NCBI GenBank assembly: GCA_035578155.1
Contig: JAPWDM010000012.1
Location: 13,026,501-13,090,500, forward strand
Length of the DNA stretch: 64,000 nucleotides
Source of the DNA: Brachynemurus nebulosus
Lineage: Eukaryota > Arthropoda > Insecta > Neuroptera > Myrmeleontidae
Reading direction: 5' to 3'
Position 1 is the first letter of the stretch. Each line of letters opens with the position of its first letter. This document shows, one piece after another, positions 34,048 through 46,231 of the stretch. The notes under the pieces are model-generated. The model saw nothing but the letters and a program-made list of their open reading frames with translations. It was not told the DNA's origin and did not search any database. The translations under genes were made by a program, and so were the position numbers.

Positions 34048-35652
34048 TTACTTTTTTAGCTTGTTTTTCTTTTCCTCTTTTCTGGTATGTGTTTTTTCAT
34101 GGCTTTTTAAGTTACTTAACTGCGAAAATGTTTTAAAACATGTGTCACACTTGAATGGCTTTTCGCCAGTGTGTGTTCTTTTGTGTATTATTAAAGTGTT
34201 TGAGTGAGAAAATGTTTTGAAACATGTGTCACACTTGAATGGCTTTTCGCCAGTGTGTGTTCTTTTGTGTATTATTAAAGTGTTTGAGTGAGAAAATGTT
34301 TTAAAACATGTATCACACTTAAATGGTTTTTCACTAGCGTGTACTTTTTTATGTGTTATTAAATGACCTAATTGAGAAAATGTTTTAAAGCATGTATCAC
34401 ACTTAAATGGCTTTTCGCCAGTGTGTGTCCTTTTATGTATTATTAAAATGTTTGAGTGAGAAAATGTTTTGAAACATGTGTCACACTTGAATGGCTTTTC
34501 GCCAGTGTGTGTCCTTTTATGTATTATTAAAGTGTTTGAGTGAGAAAATGTTTTGAAACATGTGTCACACTTGAATGGCTTTTCGCCAGTGTGTGTTCTT
34601 TTATGTATTATTAGAGTTTTTAAGTGAGAAAATGTTTTAAAACATGTACCACACTTGAATGGCTTTTCGCCAGTGTGTATTCTTTCATGGGTTTTTAAGT
34701 TACTTGACTGTGAAAACGTTTTAAAACATATGTCACACTTGAATGGTTTTTCGGTAGTGTGTGTCCTTTTATGTATTATTAAATAGTTTGATTGAGAAAA
34801 TGTTTTAAAACATGTGTCACACTTGAATGGCTTTTCGCCAGTGTGTATTCTTTCATGTCTCTTTAAATCAGTTACTTGAGAAAATGTTTTAAAACATGTA
34901 ACACACTTGAATGGTTTTTCGCCAGTGTGTGTTCTTTCATGATACGTTAAACCATTTGACGAAGTAAATGTTTTAAAACATGTACCACATTTGAATGGTT
35001 TTTGGCTAGTATGTACGTTTTTATGAATTTTTAAACTGTCTGACGTGGTAAATGTTTTAAAGCATGTCTTACATTTGAATGGTTTTTTGCTAGCATGCCT
35101 TCTTTTATGTATTATTAAACTGCTTGAGTCCGAGAATGTTTTAAAACATGTCTCACATTTGAATGGCTTTTCGCCAGTGTGCGTTCTTTTATGAATTTTT
35201 AAGTTACTTGACTGCGAAAATGTTTTAAAACATATATCACATTTGAATTTACTTTCACTCGGATGAGTTTTTTTATAATTCTTTAAACTGGCTTGTTTAA
35301 CTGAAGTTCCAGGACCTACAACACTAGTCTCACTATTTTCTGTTGTACCAAACTGTTCGCATATATTTCCAGATACATTTAATTCACTAGAGCTTTCATA
35401 ATTTTCACCAAATAATACGGTGTTTTCTGTTGATATATCACTGTCATCATTTTCCAGTTTTATTTCTGTATGTAAACTTGATAAATCAATTCGTGGTAAT
35501 TCCAATTCCAATTTTATTTTGTGGTAATGTAAAGAATCCGATAATTCTTTCTTCAGCACATTTGGAAGTTGATTATTTAGATCCTCTAAATCTTCCTCAA
35601 CTTTAACAGTCCGTGTAGGTTGAACAGTTGATGTAGATTCTGTATTTTTCAT
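34048..35652 (-). CDS. C2H2 zinc-finger gene A, 14 fingers
   Basis: 534 codons from the ATG at 35652 (MKNTESTSTVQPTRTVKVEE). The frame is open further upstream, but with no ATG and with a likely splice acceptor (TTTTTGTGTTCAG) about 20 bp before the start, so the upstream part is probably intron. N-terminal domain: acidic, about 130 residues, psi-K-x-E motifs VKVE, LKKE, IKLE and IKLE. Then 14 Cx2C-x12-Hx3H fingers with TGEKPFKC linkers; helices SHSNTLIIH or SHSNILIIH recur at fingers 9, 10, 12 and 13. A basic tail ends in LKK. Probably a nuclear sequence-specific DNA-binding regulator; target unknown. Intact frame, opposite orientation to its paralogues. Confidence 0.88.
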   Translation of the reverse strand: MKNTESTSTVQPTRTVKVEEDLEDLNNQLPNVLKKELSDSLHYHKIKLELELPRIDLSSLHTEIKLENDDSDISTENTVLFGENYESSSELNVSGNICEQFGTTENSETSVVGPGTSVKQASLKNYKKTHPSESKFKCDICFKTFSQSSNLKIHKRTHTGEKPFKCETCFKTFSDSSSLIIHKRRHASKKPFKCKTCFKTFTTSDSLKIHKNVHTSQKPFKCGTCFKTFTSSNGLTYHERTHTGEKPFKCVTCFKTFSQVTDLKRHERIHTGEKPFKCDTCFKTFSQSNYLIIHKRTHTTEKPFKCDICFKTFSQSSNLKTHERIHTGEKPFKCGTCFKTFSHLKTLIIHKRTHTGEKPFKCDTCFKTFSHSNTLIIHKRTHTGEKPFKCDTCFKTFSHSNILIIHKRTHTGEKPFKCDTCFKTFSQLGHLITHKKVHASEKPFKCDTCFKTFSHSNTLIIHKRTHTGEKPFKCDTCFKTFSHSNTLIIHKRTHTGEKPFKCDTCFKTFSQLSNLKSHEKTHTRKEEKKNKLKK

Positions 35653-35830
35653 TTTCGACAATTTCTCGGCACAACTGAACACAAAAATTTTTTTAATGTA
35701 ATTGATACGATCAAAAAGATCCTCTATGAGGCCTTATTTTTTTAAAATTGTAAACTAAAAGTGGCATAAGTAGGTACTTACTTGTTCTACTCAATTCTCA
35801 AAGTACATAAAAAGTTAAGTCGTACCTATG
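35653..35830 (-). other. Conserved 5' flank of zinc-finger gene A
   Basis: The reverse complement of this stretch (TTTTTGTGTTCAGTTGTGCC, AAGGCCTCATAGAGGATC, GAATTGAGTAGAACAAGTAA) matches 43480-43645 upstream of gene B. Shared T-rich tract plus TGTGTTCAG next to the ATG looks like an intron 3' end, implying an untranslated first exon further upstream. Confidence 0.5.
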
Positions 35831-36183
35831 TAGATATATTTTTTTAAAACAATTAATTACGCTGTTTGGCAATTTTCCAAATTACGTGCCAACGAAATTT
35901 TGTAGTCTTTTTTCTGTTTTTCTTGACTGATTTGCAAGTAAAACGAGTAAAAAAGTAGATAAAATTGGGGACACGTTCTATTTCCGTTAAAAAATATTAA
36001 AATTTAGCATTGAGAACGTATTTAGCGCATTTAGTATTCAACTTTGGGGAAACAAGGTTAGACGTCAAAAGAATCCAGGAGAAACAAGGTTAGAATCGTT
36101 GTCATGTGCTACATGTCTTACCAGCCTATTTACAACTCACTTTTTTTTTGCTTGAGGGTACCTGAGTGCAAAGAGTTAATGGG

Positions 36184-37047
36184 CCTATTCGTACCGCACC
36201 AAGTCAAAGTGTCTTGCTCTTACTTTTAAGAACATTACACTTGTTTTGAAGCACTTTTGTCTTACTTTGGAGATATTTGTATGTTTCTGTCTCACTTTCC
36301 GTGTTCTTGAGAGAAGGGTGAAGGATATGTACGATGTATACCGAACGCTATTACTGACTATAAACTATGTATGCTACAATCATCGTATCATAGAGATGTA
36401 CACGATATGATTTTACTCACAGAGTACTAATTTAAATACAAGAGTAATATTGTACTAGATTTTAAATAAAATTTCTTGTTAATACAATAATACGTGAAAG
36501 TTTTTAAAAAATGTGTTGTTAATTATTTAGAATTTAGCTAATTCACTTGAATGAATTTTTTTAATGAAAATAAGTTGCGTTTTTAATGACAATAGGAATA
36601 TTCTTATTGGAACGAGAAAAACAAAAAAAATATTCCTATTGTCATTAAAAACGCAACTTATTTTCATTAAAAAAATTCATTCAAGTGAATTAGCTAAATT
36701 CTAAATAATTAACAACACATTTTTTAAAAACTTTCACGTATTATTGTATTAACAAGAAATTTTATCTAAAATCTAGTACAATATTACTCTTGTATTTAAA
36801 TTAGTACTCTGTGAGTAAAATCATATCGTGTACATCTCTATGATACGATGATTGTAGCATACATAGTTTATAGTCAGTAATAGCGTTCGGTATACATCGT
36901 ACATATCCTTCACCCTTCTCTCAAGAACACGGAAAGTGAGACAGAAACATACAAATATCTCCAAAGTAAGACAAAAGTGCTTCAAAACAAGTGTAATGTT
37001 CTTAAAAGTAAGAGCAAGACACTTTGACTTGGTGCGGTACGAATAGG
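36184..37047. mobile_element. Near-perfect 864-bp foldback (417-bp arms, 30-bp loop)
   Basis: Arms 36184-36600 and 36631-37047 are reverse complements about a centre at 36615.5 with no net indel. I noticed one mismatch (TTTTAAATAAA versus TTTTAGATAAA) in the parts I compared. The outer ends read CCTATTCGTACCGCACC. ATGGG lies just outside both ends (36179-36183 and 37051-37055), a possible target duplication. A diverged single arm of the family lies at 56581-56768, ending CGATACGAATTGGCCC. The ORFs here are arm artefacts. Confidence 0.9.
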
Positions 37048-38599
37048 GCCATGGGTGTCGCACAGAGTCGTCTGTGTTTTCGGAATGGAACACTACCCTA
37101 TGAAAATGGCTATGTTCTATGAATGGCTACTAGGTATACCTCACTCAATGATCTAAAAATGTATGTACGTATACGTTAACATTATGAGCTTGTGGACGTT
37201 TTCGGGGTACGTGTTTTTCAAATGTTAGCTGCCAAGGGGCGGAACGGGGGAGCATTACAAATGTCACCTGAAATAGATTATTCAAATTTTCCCAGTAGGC
37301 CAAACAGACAATTTAACGCGCCAAATTCAAATTATATAATTATACTCTTTTTTTTAAATCTGTAAATTTAATGTTTTATACCTATAAATAAAATGCAACA
37401 TGTAAAAAGAAAGTTATTTTTATTTTTCTCAAATTTTCTTACAACCAGTTAAAAAGTTACATTAATTTTAGTAAAAATTATTAAAATAATTACATTCAAA
37501 TTAAAAAAAAATTCGATTATAAAAGTATTGGTCTAAAAATCTTTTACTACATAATTTTCAATCCACAGTTAAATATTAAACAAAATTTTGGACAGAAAAA
37601 TTTAACAAAAACATTATATTATGTTAAAGAAACAACATCACGTATTTTTAAAAATAAATTTACTACGCATTTTAAAATTAAACTGACTGTCGCAGTTAAA
37701 GGGATTCAAAAACTATTAAATCCCAAATTTATCAATGAAATTATTGTCGCAAATTAAAGTTGATTAATTATGAAATTTTTGTTTTGCAAACTTATTTGCT
37801 TTCCTTTATATTTTGTCAATTTTTTTTTAAATTTTCTGTTTTTAACACGTTCATTACCAAGCTAAAAATAGAGACTTCGTGAGATGGCCAAATATTTTAT
37901 GTTAAATAAGTAGATCCTTATATTTGTCTCGCGATATCGCGTTATTCGCCATATAGTAAAGTAGCTGTATCACGTGATATCGCGTGATTGGCAATGAACG
38001 TGTTAATTTTAATTTTAAATTTACACTGACAATGAGAACACTGATTTCACAGATTAAAAATATGTATTAAAAAGTGGATGTTCATCTAATATTTAGTATG
38101 ACTAACATTAATTTTGGATAAATTTCTCAGTTTTTAAAACTAAATTACATACTAAAATACTGTTCGTAAGTTTTTGTTGATCTTATTCTTTGAATGTTGC
38201 TAAAGTTTTTTAAAATAAGTGTTTTAGAAGAATATATTTATTTATTCTAAGCTAATTTGTGATTCAAAGTGTTGATTTTCGGTCTTTTCTGGGAATTTCC
38301 CCATTAATTGCATGTTAAACAATAATTTTTACTTTATAATATACTATAATGGCAGAATTAATTCAAATTTTTACATTTTGTGTATTATATATTTAAAAAT
38401 AACTTCCAAAAATCATTCGTTAGTCTTTAGAAGTTTAGAATGTGCTAGTCCAATCGCAATAAACTACATTCTGTAAAATTTTATGCAAGCTCATTGAGAG
38501 TTTAACACAAATTGACCAAGGAATTTTTAGAAATAACAACAACCTGCAAGTTTTTTGTCGTTATTTATAAAAATTCCTATAATATTGCCTGCAGTTGGG
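37048..38599. other. Gene-free AT-rich stretch
   Basis: No ORF, RNA gene or repeat border recognised. Two GCGATATCGCG / GTGATATCGCGTGAT palindromic motifs occur near 37930-37985, inside what may be a small inverted repeat (AACACGTTCATTACCAA at 37846 and TTGGCAATGAACGTGTT at 37989). Confidence 0.45.
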
Positions 38600-38800
38600 C
38601 AGTGGCGTAGCAAGACGAAAATGAAACGTGGGCAAGATAATTTTTGCGAGGCCCTCTTTAATTTCCTTTTTAAAATTTCTGTCTTAAAAATTAGGCGACC
38701 AGCAAAAAAAAAAAAAACGAAAAACAGCCACTCGCGAGGCCCCTATAAGTGCGAGGTCGTGGGCGTGGGCCCATACCGCCCACGCCTAGCTACGCCACTG
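38600..38800. mobile_element. hAT-type MITE (201 bp)
   Basis: Termini CAGTGGCGTAGC / GCTACGCCACTG, with flanking 8-mers CAGTTGGG (38592-38599) and CAGTTGGA (38801-38808), one mismatch. CAGTGGCGTAGC is a very common hAT MITE end in animals. The interior is G/C-richer than the surroundings (GCGAGGCCC). The ORF across it is not a gene. Confidence 0.86.
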
Positions 38801-39996
38801 CAGTTGGAACAAAATTTGTACAACAAATTGACTTATTAGCTTATTGTATTTTTAACAATATTATTAAACGTTAATAGTTAAAAAGGATTCAGAACAAACA
38901 TTCTAATGTTTGATTTTTTTTAATACCACTGTAGAAGTTGCTTTACAATCTTCTAAGATTTATTGAACTTAATATGAGTCATTATTTTTATATTAATTCT
39001 AAACTTGGCTACTTCAATTTCATTTCTCCAGTGCTTCAAACAGAAATACCGGGTAGCGATGAATTTGGACACGGACAAATACACAGCATAGATCTTCGAT
39101 TTTGAATAAAGTCAACCATTTTTTACATCTAAAATACAATAATTGACTATAATATAGTATAATAACTGGTTTTATTTATTAACTGTTATAATTACCTGTC
39201 GAGACAATGTGGAAAACAGTGAAATTTTCAGCCGCTCTTTGGATTCTTGCTCACAATACATTTTCGGATATCCGAAATATGCATCTGAAACAAAATATTT
39301 ATTAGATATTAAAAACGTAATTCATAATTATATTAAATTACAAGCGAGGGCATTGAATATTGAACTAAATACAATGAAATAATATTTTGCGATAATAGAA
39401 CGCAAAAATAGCGTTCAAATTTTGACCTGTGCAAGGTCAAACGCACAGTTAGGCAATCATGAAAACCGCGATTTTTAAATTAAATTGTTAATAATTGATA
39501 TGGATTAAATTATTTTATACAATTCTTAACATGAATTATTTTAAATAAAAATTATGAAAATAAAAATTATTAATTATTAATTTAAATGAAAATAAACATA
39601 AGAAATTTCATTATAACTTACCTACGTATTTTGACGATTAATACTCAAGTAAAAAAAGCAAATAATTTATTTTAAAAATATATTATAAACTCTTTTTTAA
39701 CACTTATTTAATTTCTATTAGGTAGAAAATCGGGAAAAACTTATTTTCAGACTTTATTTTCATTATTTATACTGCATACATAACCTACACGTATATAACC
39801 AAAAACTTTAAAACATGTGGCCACCTTGGCCACCTGTAATTGTTTTACATACATATGTATATTTTTTTATAACGCAAGCGCGCATATTTTGTTTAAGTCA
39901 ATTTTGAATAGATAGCGCTAAATTTAGATCTTTCAATTAGAGATCTTTGACCTTGCGGGGGCCAGCTGCCAAGGGGAAAAGGACGAAGATGGACAT
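38801..39996. other. Gene-free AT-rich stretch
   Basis: Nothing recognised: AT-rich sequence without conserved ORFs or clear repeat ends. Confidence 0.45.
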
Positions 39997-40030
39997 ATAG
40001 TGGACCATCTCAACAAGAAACATCTCTCTC

Positions 40031-41172
<1,142 letters not shown>

Positions 41173-41526
41173 TATTATATAAGAAAAAAAACAACATATG
41201 TTTATTATTCTGAATTATTAAAATATTTTATGTACAATAACGTTTGTTTTTTAATTTCCTCAGTACCTACACATTTTTAAAAAATAAATATAATATTATT
41301 AATCCTCAAAGTTGTATATTATTTAAATTTAACTTCTTTTTACAACATTTTTTTTAAAAACATTTTTATTATAACTTTTTTAAATTGTCAATACTGAAAA
41401 TAAAATATTAAAAACGACTGTAAACAAACTAAATTTGTGGTAGAAGAATGGAATTGTCACAACATTTGGTACCGACCATATATATAGAGAAAGAGGGAGA
41501 TGTTCTTGTTGAGGTGGTCCACTGTA

Positions 41527-42944
41527 CATACGATACATACATACGTACGTTCTAATTTTAGTGAACTCCCCATGATGGCTACCTTCAATTCCACATGGCC
41601 ACTATGGAGGGGAGATATCAGGAGCACCATCTCTTTATCAAAAAGTGTCCATAGAAAGGCGTAAATAGTGGCGGCGCTACTGTAGCAAAAAGGGTCCATT
41701 TAGAGATTTCTTCAAGGAAAGAAAAACATCCGCGTTGTTATGTAATTATTGTTTTTTTATTATAATTGTTACATATAATAGATTATGAAAACCAAGGTAT
41801 GGACACTCAATAGTTTATCGGACAAATTATTCGTCGGTGTGGATCAAACAGTAGCCAACATTATAATCAAATATTCACTAAAATAATATAAGGCTTTCAT
41901 TCAGTAATACCAGTAAAATAAGTTTTTACGGTTTAATTTTGGTGATTTTGGTATTATTGGTATCGCTTTGATCCTTTCCGCTACGTTTGAATAAGGAGTG
42001 GAGGGGAGTATCTAGTGTCCATACTCTGATGAAAACCACAGAAAATTTTAACGATTGAACGACCTTTTGAAACGTCAATAAAATATGAAGACTAATGCCA
42101 ACAATAATAATAATAATGTGCAAACTAGTGAAAATTTTTATATTAATCGATTTATTTTCCTAATTGCTCAAATTATACTTTTAATTTCAATATAAATAAT
42201 TAATTACAATCATTTTTGAGCTAATTTCACTTACCACACTCCTATTAACTTACCACGCATCTATTTCACTTACCGTACTGTTATTTTTTGGTTTCCATGG
42301 ATATGCACAGACGTTCGGGAAATGTAACTTACCAGCATTGTCAACGGCATCGGTAAACGCATGAAAATACACGATCGTGCAAAATAGTATATTATTCAAC
42401 GAGCTAGTAATGATAGCTATTACTCACGAAGATGAAATTGCGACACGAGCCGAGCTTGTGAGGCGAGTGTCGTAATGCATCTGAGTGAGTAATAGCCATT
42501 GCAAGCGAGTAGAATACGATATTTTTTCTACGACTTTTTTCCTTTTTGATTTAAATAAAATTGAATATAAATTTTAAATCAAATTTTTAATCTATTTCTA
42601 ATTTCATTAAAAGTTTGTATAATATTATGTATAAAACGATCAAAACAAAACATAAACTACTTTATTTACTTGAACATATATTAAATTAAAACTTGATGCA
42701 TACATATATACACAAAACAAAAGCAAACCCATGGAATAATGATTAATACTGTGATTTCATTGGTGAAGAGGGTATTGAGTAATAAACATTCCTCCACACC
42801 TTTGAATAATGCTTAACTTTCTCAACAATTAACGGATATATAATGAGTGTGTTCTTCAATAGGAGTAGAAAAAAATAATTAATCTATTGTATTTTAGTTG
42901 CAATTAAGATAATCTGATATTTTATTCAAATCGTTTCCTCGAAA
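41527..42944. other. Gene-free AT-rich stretch
   Basis: No conserved ORF or RNA gene. A partial palindrome lies near 42400-42520 (TAGTAATGATAGCTATTACTC and GAGTAATAGCCATTGC), which looks like another TIR fragment. Otherwise nothing identified. Confidence 0.45.
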
Positions 42945-43306
42945 CCAAAGTAGATGAAGAAAGGTATGCCGACGCGCAGATCGTGATGACGTAGTTCACG
43001 TAGTTCACGTAGATGGCGGATTACATATATATGTATAACGTGAGTTTTTTGAGAGTTGCGATTTTTGTTACAGCCAAACCGTTGATTTAATTGAAAAATT
43101 GTTCAAATAAGAGTCGTAGATATCGACGGCGGCAACCGCTTGCTATAGTCAGGAGCTTTATAGTTCTTATAATCTCAGCTCTTATCAACGGTTTGGTTGT
43201 AATAAAAATGGCAACTCTCAAAAAACTCACCTGTATATGTATATGTAATTCGCCATCTACGTCACCACGATCTGTGCGTCGGCATACCTTTCTTCATTTA
43301 CTTTGG
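42945..43306. mobile_element. CCAAAGTAGAT-ended TIR element, copy 2 (362 bp)
   Basis: Termini CCAAAGTAGATGAAGAAAGG / CCTTTCTTCATTTACTTTGG, GTATGCCGACGCGCAGATCG and complement, inner hairpin TGAGAGTTGC and GCAACTCTCAAAAAACTCAC. Same family as 26688-27085. A doubled GTAGTTCAC motif occurs near 42992. The flanks do not give a clear duplication. An ORF at 43091-43369 runs through the element and is not a gene. Confidence 0.8.
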
Positions 43307-43645
43307 ATAGATCGCCCATCTCGCCCACTAGTCTTAAATAAAGGTTATATTTTTAAAATTGTAAATTAAAATTGTTTTACCTTTTTATAACAAGTCCTGT
43401 TTTTAATTTTCAGTTTTATATCGTATTCTACCAAAAAACAGCGCCATTAATTGCTTTAAAAAAATATCTACATACGTAGCTCACCGACTTAACTTTTTAC
43501 TTTGAGAATTGAGTAGAACAAGTAAGTACTTAAGCCACTTTAAGCTTACAATTTTAAAAAAATAAGGTTTTACAGAGGATCTTTTAGATCATATCCAATA
43601 CATTAAAAAATTTTTGTGTTCAGTTGTGCTGAGAAATTGTCAGAA
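43307..43645 (+). other. 5' flank of zinc-finger gene B
   Basis: From about 43480 (GACTTAACTTTTTACTTTGA, GAATTGAGTAGAACAAGTAA, GAGGATCTTTTAGATCATAT) it is homologous to the flanks of genes A, C and D. TTTTTGTGTTCAG (43610-43622) is a likely splice acceptor shared by the family. Confidence 0.5.
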
Positions 43646-45067
43646 ATGGAAAATCAAGAATCTACATCAACTGTTCAACCTACACTGACTGTTAAAGTTG
43701 AGGAAGACTTAGAGGATCTAGGTAATCAACTTCCAAATGTACTGAAGAAGGAATTACCGGATTCTTTAAATTACCACGAAATAAAACTGGAATTAGAAAA
43801 CTGTAGTGATGTTGCTTTATCAAGTTTACATACAGAAATAAAACTGGAAAATAATGACAGTGATATACCAACAGAAAACACCATATTATTTGGTGAAAAT
43901 TGTGAAAATTCTTTTGAACTAAATGTATCTGGAAATGTATGCGAACAGTTTGGTACAACAGAAAATAGTGAGACTAGTGTTGTAGGTCCTAGAACTTCAG
44001 TTAAACAAATTAGTTTAACGAATTATAAAAAAATTCATACCAGTGAAAGGAAATTCAAATGTGATATATGTTTTAAAACATTTTCGCAGTCAAGTAACTT
44101 AAAAACCCATAAAAGAACACACACCGGCGAAAAGCCATTCAAGTGTGATACATGTTTTAAAACATTTTCTCACTCAATCTCTTTAATAAGACATAAAAGA
44201 ACACACACTGGCGAAAAACTGTTTAAGTGTGATACATGTTTTAAAACATTTTCTCAGTCAAACTATTTAATTATACATAAAAGGACACATACTGGCGAAA
44301 AGCTATTCAAATGTGATACATGTTTTAAAACATTTTCGCACTCAAGTAACTTAAAAACCCATAAAAGAACACACACTGGCGAAAAGCCATTCAAGTGTGA
44401 TACATGTTTTAAAACATTTTCTCACTCAATCTCTTTAATAAGACATAAAAGAACACACACTGGCGAAAAACTATTTAAGTGTGATACATGTTTTAAAACA
44501 TTTACTGTGTCAGACAGTTTAAAAATTCATAAAAGAACACATACTGGCGAAAAGCCATTCAAATGTGACACATGTTTTAAAACATTTTCTCAATTAAGCT
44601 CTTTAAAAATACATAAAAGGATACATACTAGTGAAAGGCCATTTAAGTGTGATATATGTTTTAAAACATTTTCACAGTCAAGCAATTTAATAAAACATAA
44701 AAGAATACACACTGGCGAAAAACCATTCAAGTGTGATACATGTTTTAAAACATTTACTACGTCAGACTATTTAAAAACTCATAAAAATATACATACTGGC
44801 CAAAAGCCATTCAAATGTGGTACATGTTTTAAAACATTTTCTGATCCAAGTGCTTTAATGAGACATAAAAGAACACACACTGGCGAAAAACCATTTAAGT
44901 GTGACACATGTTTTAAAACATTTTTGCAGTCAAGTAATTTAATAAGACATAAAAGAGTACACACTGGCGAAAAACCATTCAAGTGTGATACATGTTTTAA
45001 AACATTTAGCTTGTCAGATAACTTAAAAGTCCATGAAAGAACACATACGAAAAAAGGAGGAAAGTAA
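43646..45067 (+). CDS. C2H2 zinc-finger gene B, 12 fingers
   Basis: 473 codons from the ATG at 43646; the frame reaches back to a GTG at 43616, which overlaps the putative splice acceptor and is not favoured. N-terminal domain: MENQESTSTVQPTLTVKVEE then four psi-K-x-E sites at K17 (VKVE), K34 (LKKE), K47 (IKLE) and K66 (IKLE), then the family block [16 protein letters not shown]. Twelve fingers with helices including [18 protein letters not shown] (twice), TVSDSLKIH, SDPSALMRH and SLSDNLKVH. Fingers 1-2 and 4-5 are a duplicated pair. Ends THTKKGGK. No lesion seen. Likely a nuclear DNA-binding regulator; target unknown. Confidence 0.9.
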   Translation: MENQESTSTVQPTLTVKVEEDLEDLGNQLPNVLKKELPDSLNYHEIKLELENCSDVALSSLHTEIKLENNDSDIPTENTILFGENCENSFELNVSGNVCEQFGTTENSETSVVGPRTSVKQISLTNYKKIHTSERKFKCDICFKTFSQSSNLKTHKRTHTGEKPFKCDTCFKTFSHSISLIRHKRTHTGEKLFKCDTCFKTFSQSNYLIIHKRTHTGEKLFKCDTCFKTFSHSSNLKTHKRTHTGEKPFKCDTCFKTFSHSISLIRHKRTHTGEKLFKCDTCFKTFTVSDSLKIHKRTHTGEKPFKCDTCFKTFSQLSSLKIHKRIHTSERPFKCDICFKTFSQSSNLIKHKRIHTGEKPFKCDTCFKTFTTSDYLKTHKNIHTGQKPFKCGTCFKTFSDPSALMRHKRTHTGEKPFKCDTCFKTFLQSSNLIRHKRVHTGEKPFKCDTCFKTFSLSDNLKVHERTHTKKGGK

Positions 45068-45113
45068 AACAAGCTAAAGAAGTAAAAGTCATTAATAACG
45101 CCAAAGAAAATTA

Positions 45114-45276
45114 CAGGGCACGCTCAGGATCGACGAGAGAAATAATACGAGAAAAAAATTCAGTAATCTGTTCCTGATAATAGAGAGTGAATAAAAAAAA
45201 ATTCTTCATTTCACCCGGGTCCTTAATAAAGGATCCGGGCAACTGCCCTGCCTGACTCATACTCTCGCCGGGCCTG
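45114..45276. mobile_element. CAGGG-ended MITE after zinc-finger gene B
   Basis: The same element as at 33852-34019 in the same position relative to the stop codon. It runs from CAGGGCACGCTCAGGATCG to GAGTATGAGTCAGGC on the complement, ending GGGCCTG. Outside it, GGTTACGTTTACATGCAAAT and AGCTTAGCACTTGACATCTG match the far flank of gene A, so the duplicated cassette extends past the MITE to about 45345. Confidence 0.7.
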
Positions 45277-45602
45277 GTTACGTTTACATGCAAATTGCAG
45301 TAGCTTAGCACTTGACATCTGTTGATGAAGGGTTCAACTAACACCTTACTGATAATAATATAGTTTATTAAAAAGTATTATTATAAAACTAAGGAAAATC
45401 AGTATAACCAATGCAATCAAGTTTCTTTGTTTAAAAATACTTCATGGCGTTCGCAAAACTCACTTTTTTACCTTAACAAAACTTCTTATTGTATTAGTAA
45501 GTATTATAACTAAGTTTGCCAGCTACGCGAAATTTTTTTTCTTTTTTGATGTTTTTCTTTTTTATCTCTCTAATTATTTAATTAACTCTTTAAATGATTA
45601 AG

Positions 45603-45616
45603 ACGAGTTAACTCGT
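45603..45616. repeat. Palindromic 14-mer ACGAGTTAACTCGT (site 3)
   Basis: In context AAATGATTAAGACGAGTTAA; the third occurrence, after 20801 and 29914. GCCGCCATCTGTGACAG follows about 60 bp on, resembling CGCCATCTATG after site 1. Confidence 0.8.
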
Positions 45617-45895
45617 CCTGCAATATGACGGCTCAAAATGCTGTCATATGTATATATTCACTGGTATAGGTGCCGCCATCTGTGACAGATTTCCGACATA
45701 CGGTATAATTCTAAATAATCTTCAGTTTTATCAATATAGTTTAGTATAATTTATATTTTCTAAATTCCTATGGTTCACTTTTTTGATATTAGGATCTTTG
45801 ATATTTTTTCTTTTTCTTTTTTTTTTAACCTTATCTATTGTACTTATCACTGGCAGTAAAAAGTCCGGCATTTTGAGACAAAAAAATTTTTCCAT

Positions 45896-46231
45896 ATGGT
45901 TTGTTTAAAAGAGTTAAATCAAAAAAGAATTTGGCGCTTCGATGGGACAAATTTAAGAGTATTAGGAAAAAATATTTTTGTGATTAAAAAATTTTTTTAT
46001 TGTTTTAATGCTAAAATTTTTGTGTCAAAATGTTTAAATAATATATATAATGATAACTTATTATTGCTAAAAGATACAGCTAAGGCAATTTTATATTCGG
46101 AAAAGGCATTTAATGGGCAATTTTTTAAGATATCACATGTTAATTTAGAAGTTGATTTAAAAAAGAAAAAAAAATTGTCGCGGCGCCAACGTCGCGTAGC
46201 TAAGTTTGTCAACAATAAACTGTTGCTTTAA
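45896..46231 (+). CDS. Unrecognised 111-codon ORF, Lys/Phe/Asn-rich
   Basis: I do not recognise this protein. It starts MVCLKELNQKRIWRFDGTNL and ends with a basic tail KKKKKLSRRQRRVAKFVNNK before TAA. An open frame of this length is unusual in such AT-rich DNA, where TAA is frequent. The sequence just upstream (CACTGGCAGTAAAA..TTTTGAGACAAAAAA) recurs at about 11136-11210, where the homologous ATGGTTAAAATAAATGAG frame stops after a few codons. It could be a remnant of an unknown mobile-element gene, or chance. No domain, signal or membrane segment is evident. Confidence 0.25.
   Translation: MVCLKELNQKRIWRFDGTNLRVLGKNIFVIKKFFYCFNAKIFVSKCLNNIYNDNLLLLKDTAKAILYSEKAFNGQFFKISHVNLEVDLKKKKKLSRRQRRVAKFVNNKLLL

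Noticed and set aside
36821..37093. 90-codon ORF on the minus strand
   Set aside because: Lies inside one arm of the 864-bp foldback; no family resemblance.
43091..43369. 92-codon ORF at 43091-43369
   Set aside because: Runs across the hairpin and right end of a TIR element; not conserved in the other copy at 26688-27085.
43616..43645. Upstream GTG extension of the zinc-finger frame (MFSCAEKLSEM)
   Set aside because: No ATG, and it overlaps a conserved TTTTTGTGTTCAG splice-acceptor-like site; the ATG at 43646 is conserved as start in all four copies.
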